From contig JAQUCE010000005.1 of the NCBI GenBank assembly GCA_028686345.1, positions 1 to 64,000 on the forward strand: DNA of 64,000 nt. The letters run 5' to 3'. Origin of the DNA: Kiritimatiellia bacterium (GTDB lineage: Bacteria > Verrucomicrobiota > Kiritimatiellia > RFP12 > UBA1067). Below the pieces are notes generated by a model that was not told the DNA's origin, made no database searches, and was given only the letters and a program-made list of their open reading frames with translations. Positions 8,105 through 16,447 of the stretch are shown here, one piece after another; within the stretch, counting starts at the first letter, position 1; every line of letters begins with the position of its first letter. The translations under genes and the position numbers were made by a program.

Positions 8105-8803
8105 ATGAAAACCAGAGTCATCATATTTAATTTAGGATCAATTGATCGCTTTACCGCCGACCCTTTGCAGGTGCTGAGAGAGGGCGGCTGGAGTGCGGAT
8201 GTTGATGTGGTCGAGGTTGCGGAATTGGCGGCGCAGGTGCTCCCGAAAGGCCGTGCGCTCTTGCAGGGACTCTTTGCCGAAGAGGTGCACTATCTGTGTT
8301 GCGCCTCCCGTCCGCGCACTGTTCGGGCACTGCTGGATTTTGGCAATGTCGAATTTCGCTCTCAAAAGGTGACTTGGATTACCGTGCCGTATGATGCCGG
8401 CGCGCTGAAAAAAGAACATGGTAAGCCCTGGTTTCCAGTGATTGATCGTGAACGTTGCACAGGTTGCGGGATATGTCATGATTACTGTCTCTTTTCAACC
8501 TACATCCTCGATAACTCATGCGAGCCGGCGTCGCGGGTTGAAGTGAAAAACCCATTGAATTGCAAAGCAGGGTGTCCTGCCTGTGCGCGTCTCTGCCGCG
8601 GCAACGCGCTGATCTTTCCCTTTTGCCCGGAGGCTGCGCTGAACGGCGCGCTTGACGAAGTAGGGCGCACCGGGGACGATGCCCTGCTGCAAGCCTTTGA
8701 GGCGGATCCCTTAAAGGTGCTGGCTGAGCGTCGCCGGAAACGCCGCCTGATTGACGACAAAAAACTGGCTGACGCTGAACGCGACAGTTTCGTTGGGGGG
8801 TGA
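8105..8803 (+). CDS. Two-cluster 4Fe-4S ferredoxin-domain protein
   Basis: A 232-aa, probably cytoplasmic protein; its ATG follows a GAGGAG site. Residues 1-~110 form a domain I do not recognise. Residues ~115-185 hold two cysteine sets: CTGCGICHDYC (CxxCxxCxxxC) and CKAGCPACARLC with a trailing FCPEA, consistent with two [4Fe-4S] clusters. The C-terminus is Lys/Arg rich (RRRKRRLIDDKK). A 296-nt spacer containing a repeat separates it from the co-oriented radical SAM gene. An electron-transfer role for that enzyme is plausible but inferred from adjacency. Confidence 0.75.
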   Translation: MKTRVIIFNLGSIDRFTADPLQVLREGGWSADVDVVEVAELAAQVLPKGRALLQGLFAEEVHYLCCASRPRTVRALLDFGNVEFRSQKVTWITVPYDAGALKKEHGKPWFPVIDRERCTGCGICHDYCLFSTYILDNSCEPASRVEVKNPLNCKAGCPACARLCRGNALIFPFCPEAALNGALDEVGRTGDDALLQAFEADPLKVLAERRRKRRLIDDKKLADAERDSFVGG

Positions 8804-8834
8804 GACCTTTGCGCCGGGATTAAAAGCGCGTGCC

Positions 8835-8870
8835 AATCGTCCACCAACATCGTCGCACAGCATTGTCAGC
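8835..8870. repeat. Dispersed repeat B2
   Basis: aatcgtccaccaacatcgtc followed by gcacagcattgtc is a copy of the family described at 2571. It lies just after the ferredoxin gene. Confidence 0.65.
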
Positions 8871-8915
8871 CGATGCCGCTGGCAGTGCGGCATGTGGGAA
8901 GCGGGATGCTATTTC

Positions 8916-8978
8916 GTCCACCGCATAGCGGCGGACATACTGAAAGCAACACAGTATATCCGCCGCTATGCGGTGGAT
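8916..8978. repeat. Palindromic element A1 (CCGCATAGCGGCGGA)
   Basis: Arms TCCACCGCATAGCGGCGGAC and the inverse TCCGCCGCTATGCGGTGGA (26 bp each) flank 'aaagcaaca'. The element could form a long cruciform. Other copies are at 22053-22188, 35510-35571 and 40857-40919. Here it lacks the AACAATTAATTGTT tail seen at the other three. Confidence 0.85.
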
Positions 8979-9099
8979 GATTGCGAAGTAAGGAAGTCGT
9001 CCGCTATGCTGGCAGTGCGACATTTTGCAGCAGGCTCATGAAGGGCGCGCCTTGGTAGGTGTAAGGTTTAACCATTTGAAGTTATAGGCAAGAAAAATT

Positions 9100-10302
9100 A
9101 TGAACAAGAAAAAAAACAGATCGCTTGCTCTGCGTTTTTTAACAGAGGTCAAGCCGCGCCTGCTGCTGAAATTTATCTTTGGCGCCGGGATCGGCAATAT
9201 GCGCGCGATTCGGGCCTTTGAAAAGCGCAAGCAGCGCGGTGTAGTATTTCCGCCCTTTGTTTTTGTCAGTATCACCGGGCGCTGCAACCTCGCCTGCCCC
9301 GGTTGCTGGGCGATTGGGGCGAAGAACCCGGTGGATATGTCGCATGAGCTTCTCGCGCATATTGTTAAAGAGAGCCGACGGCAGGGGTGCCGTTTTTTCG
9401 GCATTCTGGGGGGTGAACCATTGCTGGTGGATTGGCTGCCGGGTTTCTTTAAAGCGCATCAAAACTCCTACTTTCAGATGTTCACCAATGGGCACTTGCT
9501 AACAGCGGCCATTGCAGCAGAGCTGGTGGAAGCCGGCAATGTTTCGCCCTTGATCAGCATTGAGGGGTGGAATGAGAGCTATGCTGAGAGGCGCGGCACA
9601 GGATTTCAGCGGGCGCTCGACGCCCTGGCCCTTTGCCACAGAAGCGGTCTGGTGACCGGCGTGGCGGTCTCGGCCTCCAACAGCAACTTCGACGATGTTG
9701 TGACGAGCGAATTTGTGGATGAGATGGTCCGGCGCGGAGCCCACTATCTCTGGTATTACATCTACCGCCCTTCAGGGCAGGAGCCAAATTTCGCGGATGC
9801 GCTGGACGATGGCAGGGTGCGCCGGCTCAGAGAGTTTTTGGTGGCGGAACGTAAACGCTGCGGCTCAATTGTGATTGTGGATGCTTATTGGGATTACAAG
9901 GGCGAGGCGCTCTGCCCGGGTGCTGTAGGCATCAGCCACCATATCAACGCCATGGGGGATGTGGAGCTGTGTCCGCCAGTGCAGTGCTCAGATTGTCGCC
10001 TGACCCTGGCGAGTGATGTCGCGGCAGAGATCAGCGGCTCAAAGCTGCTACAGGATCTGCGGGTTGAAATTCCAAAAATCACACGCGGCTGTGTTTTAAT
10101 GGATCATCCGGCAGAGCTCTCCCGGTGGGCGCATGCCGCGGACGCGATTGACAGCAGCGGACGCGACACCTTCTTTCAAGAGCTCTCCGAGCGGAGCCCC
10201 ATGGGCTGTCACAATCACAGCGGCAGCCCCATCCCGGAGACGAGCTTCGCGTACAAGCTGGCCAAAAAATATTGGTTCTTCGGTTTTGGCGCGTATGGCT
10301 GA
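9100..10302 (+). CDS. Radical SAM protein with SPASM-like cysteines
   Basis: A 400-aa enzyme. The radical SAM cluster motif CNLACPGC (CxxxCxxC) lies at residues ~65-72 and GGEPLL at ~105, the SAM-binding region. After the barrel, CPGAVGISHHINAMGDVELC plus PPVQCSDC and later single cysteines suggest a C-terminal auxiliary Fe-S region of SPASM type. The N-terminus is basic with an amphipathic or hydrophobic stretch (LLLKFIFGAGIGNM) and the C-terminus ends in aromatics (KYWFFGFGAYG), so membrane association is possible. It pairs with the upstream ferredoxin. The substrate is unknown; no precursor peptide was recognised nearby. Confidence 0.8.
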   Translation: MNKKKNRSLALRFLTEVKPRLLLKFIFGAGIGNMRAIRAFEKRKQRGVVFPPFVFVSITGRCNLACPGCWAIGAKNPVDMSHELLAHIVKESRRQGCRFFGILGGEPLLVDWLPGFFKAHQNSYFQMFTNGHLLTAAIAAELVEAGNVSPLISIEGWNESYAERRGTGFQRALDALALCHRSGLVTGVAVSASNSNFDDVVTSEFVDEMVRRGAHYLWYYIYRPSGQEPNFADALDDGRVRRLREFLVAERKRCGSIVIVDAYWDYKGEALCPGAVGISHHINAMGDVELCPPVQCSDCRLTLASDVAAEISGSKLLQDLRVEIPKITRGCVLMDHPAELSRWAHAADAIDSSGRDTFFQELSERSPMGCHNHSGSPIPETSFAYKLAKKYWFFGFGAYG

Positions 10303-10489
10303 GGATTTTGGATTTTGGATTTTGGATTTGCAAAGCGGTGATTGAGAAGTTACCTTTGTGGTGTAAAAAACATAAAAATGAAGGATAATCGCCAGGATAG
10401 CGAAAAAACCATTCATTCACTTGTTTATAAGCTTGGAATTTCGATTTAAATTCATTATTGTGTTTATGTGAACTAAGGAAGAATAAATC

Positions 10490-10858
10490 ATGAAAATACT
10501 ACTATACAGTGCGGTTTTTGGGCTTTGTGTACAACTGAGCGGTTATTGTGCGGAGGTTGAGGCCAGGAAGAAAGAGTTGAATGACGCGATGGCGGAGCGG
10601 GCAGCCTTGATGGTTAAAGCACATCAGACAGAGGAGCGGCTGGATAAAGCCTGGAATAACAAAGAGTATACATCCGCGGAGATCGAAAAACTGCGGGAGC
10701 GTTATCAAAATCTTAACCTTGAGCTCATTGCGGTGCGTGAAAAACTCAAGCGCGAAGTCAGCAAGCTGCCAGCTGTGCAGCAGCAGGCGGAAGAGGTCAA
10801 GGCCATGCGTGAAAAGCAGGCAGTGCTTGAAGAAAAGATCAAAGATTTAAATAAATAA
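10490..10858 (+). CDS. Small exported coiled-coil protein
   Basis: A 122-aa protein with a short signal peptide (MKILLYSAVFGLCVQLSGYCA) and the rest almost entirely charged heptad helix (EVEARKKELNDAMAERAAL, EKIKDLNK), so probably a periplasmic coiled coil. Its ATG follows AAGGAAG. It is co-oriented with and only ~23 nt upstream of glgA, so the two may share a transcript. No family was recognised. Confidence 0.7.
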   Translation: MKILLYSAVFGLCVQLSGYCAEVEARKKELNDAMAERAALMVKAHQTEERLDKAWNNKEYTSAEIEKLRERYQNLNLELIAVREKLKREVSKLPAVQQQAEEVKAMREKQAVLEEKIKDLNK

Positions 10859-10881
10859 CAGTGTTTATCAGAGAGGCAAGT

Positions 10882-12426
10882 ATGGCAGCCGAAAATAGAA
10901 AAAAAAGAACCGGGCTTAGAAAACCCCGAATTTTGATTGTTACACCTGAGATTACCTATCTGCCCGATGGCATGGGGAACATGGCTCACAAACTAACAGC
11001 CAAGGCAGGGGGGCTGGCAGATGTTTCCGCTTCCCTGGTTGCGTCACTGTTTGATCTGGGCGCTGATGTGCATGTGGCTCTGCCGCACTACCGCCGCATG
11101 TTTCACATGGAGGTGGGTCAGCTGATCAGCGATGAGTTGCGCGTTTATAAAAGCCGTCTGCCCGACTCCCGCATCCATCTGGCGGAGGACCGCTGCTTTT
11201 ATTACCGCGACACGGTTTATAGCAGCTCTGGCAGCGAGAACCCCAAACTGGCGCTGGCCTTTTCACGCGAGGTGATCAACAATATTATCCCAACCGTGCA
11301 GCCGGACTTGATTCACTGCAACGACTGGATGACCGGGCTGATCCCTGCCGCGGCGCGGCGGATGGGGATTCCCTGTCTTTTCACCGTTCATAATATCCAC
11401 ACCCATGATTTGACACTGGCTCAGATTGAGGACAGCGGCATTGATGCGGCTGAATTTTGGGCCAACCTGTATTTCAAACGGATTCCTTTCAATTATGAGG
11501 AGTCACGTAACAGCAATCTGATTGACATGCAGGCCAGCGGTGTTTTCGCCTCGCATTTTATCAATACCGTCAGCCCCACGTTTTTGAAGGAGATTGTCAA
11601 CGGCTGGCACGACTTTGTGCCGGAGTGTCTGCGCCGCGAGATGCGCAACAAGTTTGAATCAGATTGCGCTGTTGGCATTCTGAACGCCCCTGATGTGAAT
11701 GATGACCCTGAGACCGACGAGTTCCTCAAGGTGAACTACAATGCTGAAACGCATAAGGAAGCCAAGCGTCAGAACAAATTGGCGTTGCAGCAGAGAACAG
11801 GACTGGAGGAGGATCCGGATGTGCCGCTCTTCTTCTGGCCCTCACGCCTTGACCCGATTCAGAAGGGGCCGGAGCTGCTGACTCAGATTTTATATAAATT
11901 TTTGGCACGCCACTGGAAAGAGAGGGTTCAGGTTGTGTTGGTGGCAAACGGAGCATTCCAGCGCCCCTTCTGCGAAATTTTATCGCATCACGATCTTTAT
12001 GGACGTCTGGCGGTCTGTGATTTTAACCAGGAGCTCTCCAAACTAGCCTACGCTGCCGCGGATTTCATATTGGTGCCCTCTCGTTTTGAACCCTGCGGTC
12101 TGCCTCAGATGGTTGGCCAGCTCTATGGAGCATTGCCGGTTGTGCATGATACCGGCGGGCTGCACGATACGGTGGAGCACCTTGACTGCGGCGCCGACTC
12201 CAAAGGCAACGGCTTTGTCTTCAAAACGTATGACAGTTTCGGTCTCTTTTGGGCCATGGATCGGGCCATGGCGTTTTATAAGCAGGACGAAGATATCCGC
12301 GAAGCGCAGATCAGCCGCGTGATGCGTGAGGGGCGGTTACGCTTTAACCATGATGTCTGCGCGGCGGCGTATATCGAAATCTACGAGAAGATGCTCGATC
12401 GCCCGCTCGTGAAGTCGTTTGAATAG
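10882..12426 (+). CDS. glgA: Glycogen/starch synthase (GT5)
   Basis: A 514-aa glycosyltransferase that adds ADP- or UDP-glucose to the growing alpha-1,4-glucan. The N-terminal Rossmann lobe has the nucleotide-sugar motif TAKAGGLADV (K-x-G-G-L). The C-terminal lobe has FWPSRLDPIQKGPELL and the catalytic SRFEPCGLPQM followed by VVHDTGGLHDTVEHL. ATG at 10882 is preferred over the GTG at 10861 because GAGAGG sits 5 nt upstream. QMVGQLYG differs slightly from the common QMYALRYG. Branching enzyme follows 128 nt later on the same strand, forming a glucan synthesis pair; no glgC or glgP is present. Confidence 0.9.
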   Translation: MAAENRKKRTGLRKPRILIVTPEITYLPDGMGNMAHKLTAKAGGLADVSASLVASLFDLGADVHVALPHYRRMFHMEVGQLISDELRVYKSRLPDSRIHLAEDRCFYYRDTVYSSSGSENPKLALAFSREVINNIIPTVQPDLIHCNDWMTGLIPAAARRMGIPCLFTVHNIHTHDLTLAQIEDSGIDAAEFWANLYFKRIPFNYEESRNSNLIDMQASGVFASHFINTVSPTFLKEIVNGWHDFVPECLRREMRNKFESDCAVGILNAPDVNDDPETDEFLKVNYNAETHKEAKRQNKLALQQRTGLEEDPDVPLFFWPSRLDPIQKGPELLTQILYKFLARHWKERVQVVLVANGAFQRPFCEILSHHDLYGRLAVCDFNQELSKLAYAAADFILVPSRFEPCGLPQMVGQLYGALPVVHDTGGLHDTVEHLDCGADSKGNGFVFKTYDSFGLFWAMDRAMAFYKQDEDIREAQISRVMREGRLRFNHDVCAAAYIEIYEKMLDRPLVKSFE

Positions 12427-12554
12427 GGCAGGCTCTCAGGGCATTAAAAACTTTGCGACAAAGCTCATGACAAAGTGAAAAAAACATGAAAACCCCTTAA
12501 AACCATTTGAATTTACAGGCACGTTACTAAACCGATTTAACAATGGAGCGAAAC

Positions 12555-14588
12555 ATGCAGCGTAATGCACCTCGAACCCGGCTACAGGATGACCCCTATC
12601 TGGAGCCGTACATTGATACTATTAAGCGGCGCAGTGAGCTGGTAGAGAAACGAATCAAAGAGCTTGTCGCAGCTCCTGGTTCACTGGCCGAGTTTGCCTG
12701 CGCGCATGAGTATTACGGGCTGCACAAGAATACGGAAGGGTGGGTTTTTCGCGAGTGGGCGCCCAATGCGACGGCGATATGCTTGGTGGGCGATTTTTCA
12801 GGGTGGAAGATTCTCGACAAGTTTAGGCTGCATCGTCTGGAAGGGCGCGAGGTCTGGGAGGTGAGGCTGCCCCTTGACGCGCTGCGGCATGGACAGTTCT
12901 ATCGCCTTGAGATGTGCTGGCCGGGGGGGCGCGGTGAGCGCATACCCGCCTATGCCCGACGGGTGGTGCAGGACGAGGCTTCGCTGTTGCAGGCCGCGCA
13001 GGTCTGGGACACCCCCGAGTATGATTGGCAGGTGCCGGATTTCAAAGTGCCTGCCAGCGGCTTGACTATTTACGAGGCCCATGTCGGCATGGCGCAGGAG
13101 GAGCCCAAGGTCGGTTCCTATGTCGAGTTCCGCGATAAAATATTGCCGCGAATTGTCAAAGCCGGCTACAACACCATTCAGTTGATGGCAATTATGGAGC
13201 ACCCTTATTACGCTTCCTTTGGCTACCATATCTCAAGTTTCTTTGCAGCCTCTTCGCGTTTCGGAACCCCGGAAGAGCTCAAGTCGCTGGTTGACGCAGC
13301 GCATGCCGCAGGTGTGGCGGTGATCATTGATATTGTCCACTCCCACGCAGTCAAAAACGAGCGCGACGGTCTCAGTGCTTTTGATGGCACTACCTATCAG
13401 TATTTTCACGACGGGATGCGAGGCTGGCATGAAGCTTGGGACTCTCGCTGCTTTGATTACGGCAAGGTGGATGTGCTGCACTTTCTGCTCTCCAACTGCC
13501 GCTACTGGCTGGATGAGTTTCATTTTGACGGCTTCCGCTTTGACGGCATCACCAGTATGCTCTATCTGCATCACGGGCTGGGAGTTGATTTTGTGGACTA
13601 CAGTCAGTATTTTGATATGACCGTTGATGAGGATGCCTGGGTCTACTGCTGTATGGCGAACCGGCTGATTCATGAGCTGCGCCCTGACGCGATCACCATT
13701 GCCGAGGATGTCAGCGGCATGCCCGGACTGGCCGCGCCGGTGGAGGAGATGGGCGCTGGTTTCAATGCCCGTATGGCCATGGGTGTGCCCGAGTGCTGGT
13801 TTAAGCTGGTGCGTGATGTCAAAGATGAGGATTGGAGTGTCGGCTATCTTTGGCATGAGTTGACCAACTGCCGCTCCGATGAATGCACCATCAACTATGT
13901 TGAGAGCCACGACCAGGCCCTTGTGGGCGGTAAAACACTTTTCTTTGAATTGGTGGACGATGCGATTTACAGCTCAATGGCCAGAGGCACACAGAACATC
14001 AATGTTGAGCGCGGCATTGCGCTGCATAAACTGGCCCGGCTGGCAACCTTAGGCACCTGCGGCTGCGGATACCTGAACTTCATGGGCAATGAGTTCGGCC
14101 ACCCCGAGTGGATCGATTTTCCTCGTGAGGGCAATGGGTATTCATACAAATATGCGCGCCGCCAATGGTCGTTGCGGGATAACGAGGGGCTGTCGTATTG
14201 GTGCCTGGCGGAGTTTGACGAGGCAATCGTCAATCTGATGAAAGAACATAATGCCCTGGCAGGCAGCGCTCCCCGCAGGCTTTATGTGAATGATCATGAC
14301 AAAATATTGGTCTTCGAGCGCGGCGATTTGGTCTTTGTTTTTAATTTTCACAGTGCCAACTCGGTGGCGGATTACTCGATTGTCATTCCTCCCGGCGAGT
14401 ACCAGCACCTGCTGGACAGCGACCAGGAGCGCTTTGGAGGCCACGGGCGGATTGAGCCGCACCAAAACTTTACGTTGATGAACGATGTGCGCGACACAGA
14501 GAGCTGCAATATCATCAAGATCTACCTGCCCTGCCGCTGCGCAATGGTGATCAAACGGAGGAAGCCCGGCAACATGCGGGGCGGGTGA
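12555..14588 (+). CDS. glgB: 1,4-alpha-glucan branching enzyme, eukaryote-like GH13_8 type
   Basis: A ~677-aa enzyme that makes alpha-1,6 branches in glycogen. An N-terminal helix leads to a CBM48 (WVFREWAPNATAICLVGDFS), then a GH13 barrel: region I DIVHSHAVKN, region II DGFRFDGITSMLY with the nucleophile Asp, region III IAEDVSGMP with the acid/base Glu, and region IV NYVESHDQ. The sequence around regions II-IV follows plant/animal GBE1 rather than the E. coli GlgB pattern. ATG at 12555 has GGAG at -10; the ORF-track ATG at 12543 has no ribosome site. Confidence 0.92.
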   Translation: MQRNAPRTRLQDDPYLEPYIDTIKRRSELVEKRIKELVAAPGSLAEFACAHEYYGLHKNTEGWVFREWAPNATAICLVGDFSGWKILDKFRLHRLEGREVWEVRLPLDALRHGQFYRLEMCWPGGRGERIPAYARRVVQDEASLLQAAQVWDTPEYDWQVPDFKVPASGLTIYEAHVGMAQEEPKVGSYVEFRDKILPRIVKAGYNTIQLMAIMEHPYYASFGYHISSFFAASSRFGTPEELKSLVDAAHAAGVAVIIDIVHSHAVKNERDGLSAFDGTTYQYFHDGMRGWHEAWDSRCFDYGKVDVLHFLLSNCRYWLDEFHFDGFRFDGITSMLYLHHGLGVDFVDYSQYFDMTVDEDAWVYCCMANRLIHELRPDAITIAEDVSGMPGLAAPVEEMGAGFNARMAMGVPECWFKLVRDVKDEDWSVGYLWHELTNCRSDECTINYVESHDQALVGGKTLFFELVDDAIYSSMARGTQNINVERGIALHKLARLATLGTCGCGYLNFMGNEFGHPEWIDFPREGNGYSYKYARRQWSLRDNEGLSYWCLAEFDEAIVNLMKEHNALAGSAPRRLYVNDHDKILVFERGDLVFVFNFHSANSVADYSIVIPPGEYQHLLDSDQERFGGHGRIEPHQNFTLMNDVRDTESCNIIKIYLPCRCAMVIKRRKPGNMRGG

Positions 14589-14595
14589 GTTCGGA

Positions 14596-14710
14596 AGTCG
14601 AGAGAATCGAGTTAATCGAGGTAGTCGAGAGGATTGAGGTAATCGCCGGAGTCGAGGTAGTCGAGTGAGTCGAGGTAGTCGAGAGCATCGGTTCCCTCGA
14701 TTCCCTCGAC
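14596..14710. repeat. 9-bp degenerate tandem repeat (TCGAGGTAG)
   Basis: About a dozen units of the form gtcgaggta/gtcgagaga fill the spacer, flipping to cctcgattc at the far end, so the array is partly palindromic. Similar arrays occur at 18241-18273, 39783-39850 and 43241-43281, always between genes. Confidence 0.8.
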
Positions 14711-14785
14711 CCAACCTTCGCCTTGTAATTCGCCGCTTTACGCACAGCACTCAACGCGCAACCTAAAACAACAGAAAGTAACTCT

Positions 14786-16447
14786 ATGGACGATGCCAAA
14801 ATTATAACACCGCCGCCACCCCCGCGTGGCGGTCGTCGAGCCGCGGGCGCCTCTGCCCGTCCGCCGCTCAAGCCGCACTCAGCCGCATTGCCGGCCCTGC
14901 CATTCCTGCTCCTGATCGCAGTTGTGCTGCTCCCGCTCTGGGTCTGGTTCTGGTGGAGGATTGAACCTGAGGCCGGTGAGATCGCAATCCTGATTAAGAA
15001 GACCGGCAAAAACCTGCCAACCGAAGAGATCATCGCCACCTCGGAGGAGTACAAGGGGGTGCAGCTGAGTGTTCTGCCCGAAGGGCGCTTTTTCAAGAAC
15101 CCCTATGTGTACAGCTGGAGCGTTATTAAAACCACCGATATTCCAGCCGGTAAGTTCGGGGTGCTGGTGCGCAAGTACGGCCAGAACCTGGCTGGGGGTG
15201 AGATTATCGCCCTGGATGCGAACCACAAGGGGATCGTGGGCGATGTGCTCGGAACCGGCAAGCACCGCATCAACCCGTATGCCTATGAGATCAAAATCTT
15301 CGACGATATCAAGATCGCGCCCGGACACGTCGGCGTGGTCACATCGCTGGTCGGTACGGATCTGCTCTCCGCCACAAATGCGGTAGCCTACGAGGACGAT
15401 GGTTTTCTGGCAGCCGAGGGCTGGAAAGGGGTGCGCCGTGAGGTGCTCAAAGAGGGCACCCACCGCTTGAACCCCTACCTCTACGCTGTCTCGATTGTCA
15501 ATATCCAGAGCCAGCGCTTCGAGTTCTCCGGTGAAGAGGCGATTATGTTTCTTACACTTGATGGCTTTATGGTGACGGTTGAGGGCACGCTGGAGATCAA
15601 CCTCAATGTTGACCGGATCGCCAAGCTGACACATGAGGTGGGCGATATGGAAGACATCATGAGCAAGCTGATTTTCCCCAGCGCCCACGGGTTTTTCCGG
15701 ATTGAGGGCAGTAAACTGCCGGCAACTGAGTTTATTGTCGGCGAGTCACGCCAGGCCTTTCAAAACAGCCTTGAGGTATATTTGAGAGATGTCTGCTCCG
15801 AGTGGGGTATATCACTCAACTCGGTCCTGATCCGCGACATAATTGTACCCCAGGAGATCGCCGGGATTGTGCGCGACCGTGAACTGGCGGCCCAGGAGGC
15901 CATGAAGTTTGAACAGCAGATTGTGCAGGCCAAATCCAAAGCCGAGCTCGAAAAACAAAACGCCCTGGCAGAGCAGAATCGGCTGATGGTTGACGCAGAG
16001 ACCGAGAAGATCCGTCAGCTGGTGATGGCCGAGCAGGGCCAGCTGGAGAAGACCATTGCGGCCAGCACCGAGCTGGCGGTCACCAAGGTCAAGCTTCAGG
16101 CAGCGAAGGCCGATGCCGAGGCGCTGCTGACCCTCGCGGAGGCCAACCGCAAGGTGATTGAAGCCAAGAATAAGGCCGACGCTGAGGTGCTGAAACAGCA
16201 GGTCTCAGTTTATAAGGATGAGTCGGACTATGTGCGGGCGCGCTTGTATGAGGTTGTGGCGCCGAATATTGAGAGCATTCTGGCCACCGACAAAGCCGGC
16301 GACCTCTTTGGTTTGCCTGTCAAGGTCTATCCAGCCACCCCCGCCAAGGTTGCTCCGGTGCCTAAGAGTGCCGCACAACCTCCGGCTCAACCTCCCGCAC
16401 AACCGCCTGTCTCCCAACCCGCAGCCCCGAAAGGAGGTGCCCAATGA
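14786..16447 (+). CDS. SPFH (band 7) membrane protein with repeated N-terminal modules, first of pair
   Basis: A 553-aa protein with a Pro/Arg-rich cytoplasmic start, one membrane span at ~34-58, then about three related ~60-residue modules (AGEIAILIKKTGKNLP, AGKFGVLVRKYGQNLA, PGHVGVVTSLVGTDLL), each closing with a 'KG..xDVL..G.HRxNPY.Y' strand. An SPFH domain follows at ~245-380 (FLTLDGFMVTVEGTLEINLN, SVLIRDIIVPQEI), then a long coiled coil rich in Ala, Glu and Lys to ~500 and a Pro-rich tail. Flotillin-like scaffolding is the usual role of this superfamily; the function here is not known. Its stop overlaps the next ATG (ATGA), implying translational coupling and a hetero-oligomer. Confidence 0.8.
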   Translation: MDDAKIITPPPPPRGGRRAAGASARPPLKPHSAALPALPFLLLIAVVLLPLWVWFWWRIEPEAGEIAILIKKTGKNLPTEEIIATSEEYKGVQLSVLPEGRFFKNPYVYSWSVIKTTDIPAGKFGVLVRKYGQNLAGGEIIALDANHKGIVGDVLGTGKHRINPYAYEIKIFDDIKIAPGHVGVVTSLVGTDLLSATNAVAYEDDGFLAAEGWKGVRREVLKEGTHRLNPYLYAVSIVNIQSQRFEFSGEEAIMFLTLDGFMVTVEGTLEINLNVDRIAKLTHEVGDMEDIMSKLIFPSAHGFFRIEGSKLPATEFIVGESRQAFQNSLEVYLRDVCSEWGISLNSVLIRDIIVPQEIAGIVRDRELAAQEAMKFEQQIVQAKSKAELEKQNALAEQNRLMVDAETEKIRQLVMAEQGQLEKTIAASTELAVTKVKLQAAKADAEALLTLAEANRKVIEAKNKADAEVLKQQVSVYKDESDYVRARLYEVVAPNIESILATDKAGDLFGLPVKVYPATPAKVAPVPKSAAQPPAQPPAQPPVSQPAAPKGGAQ

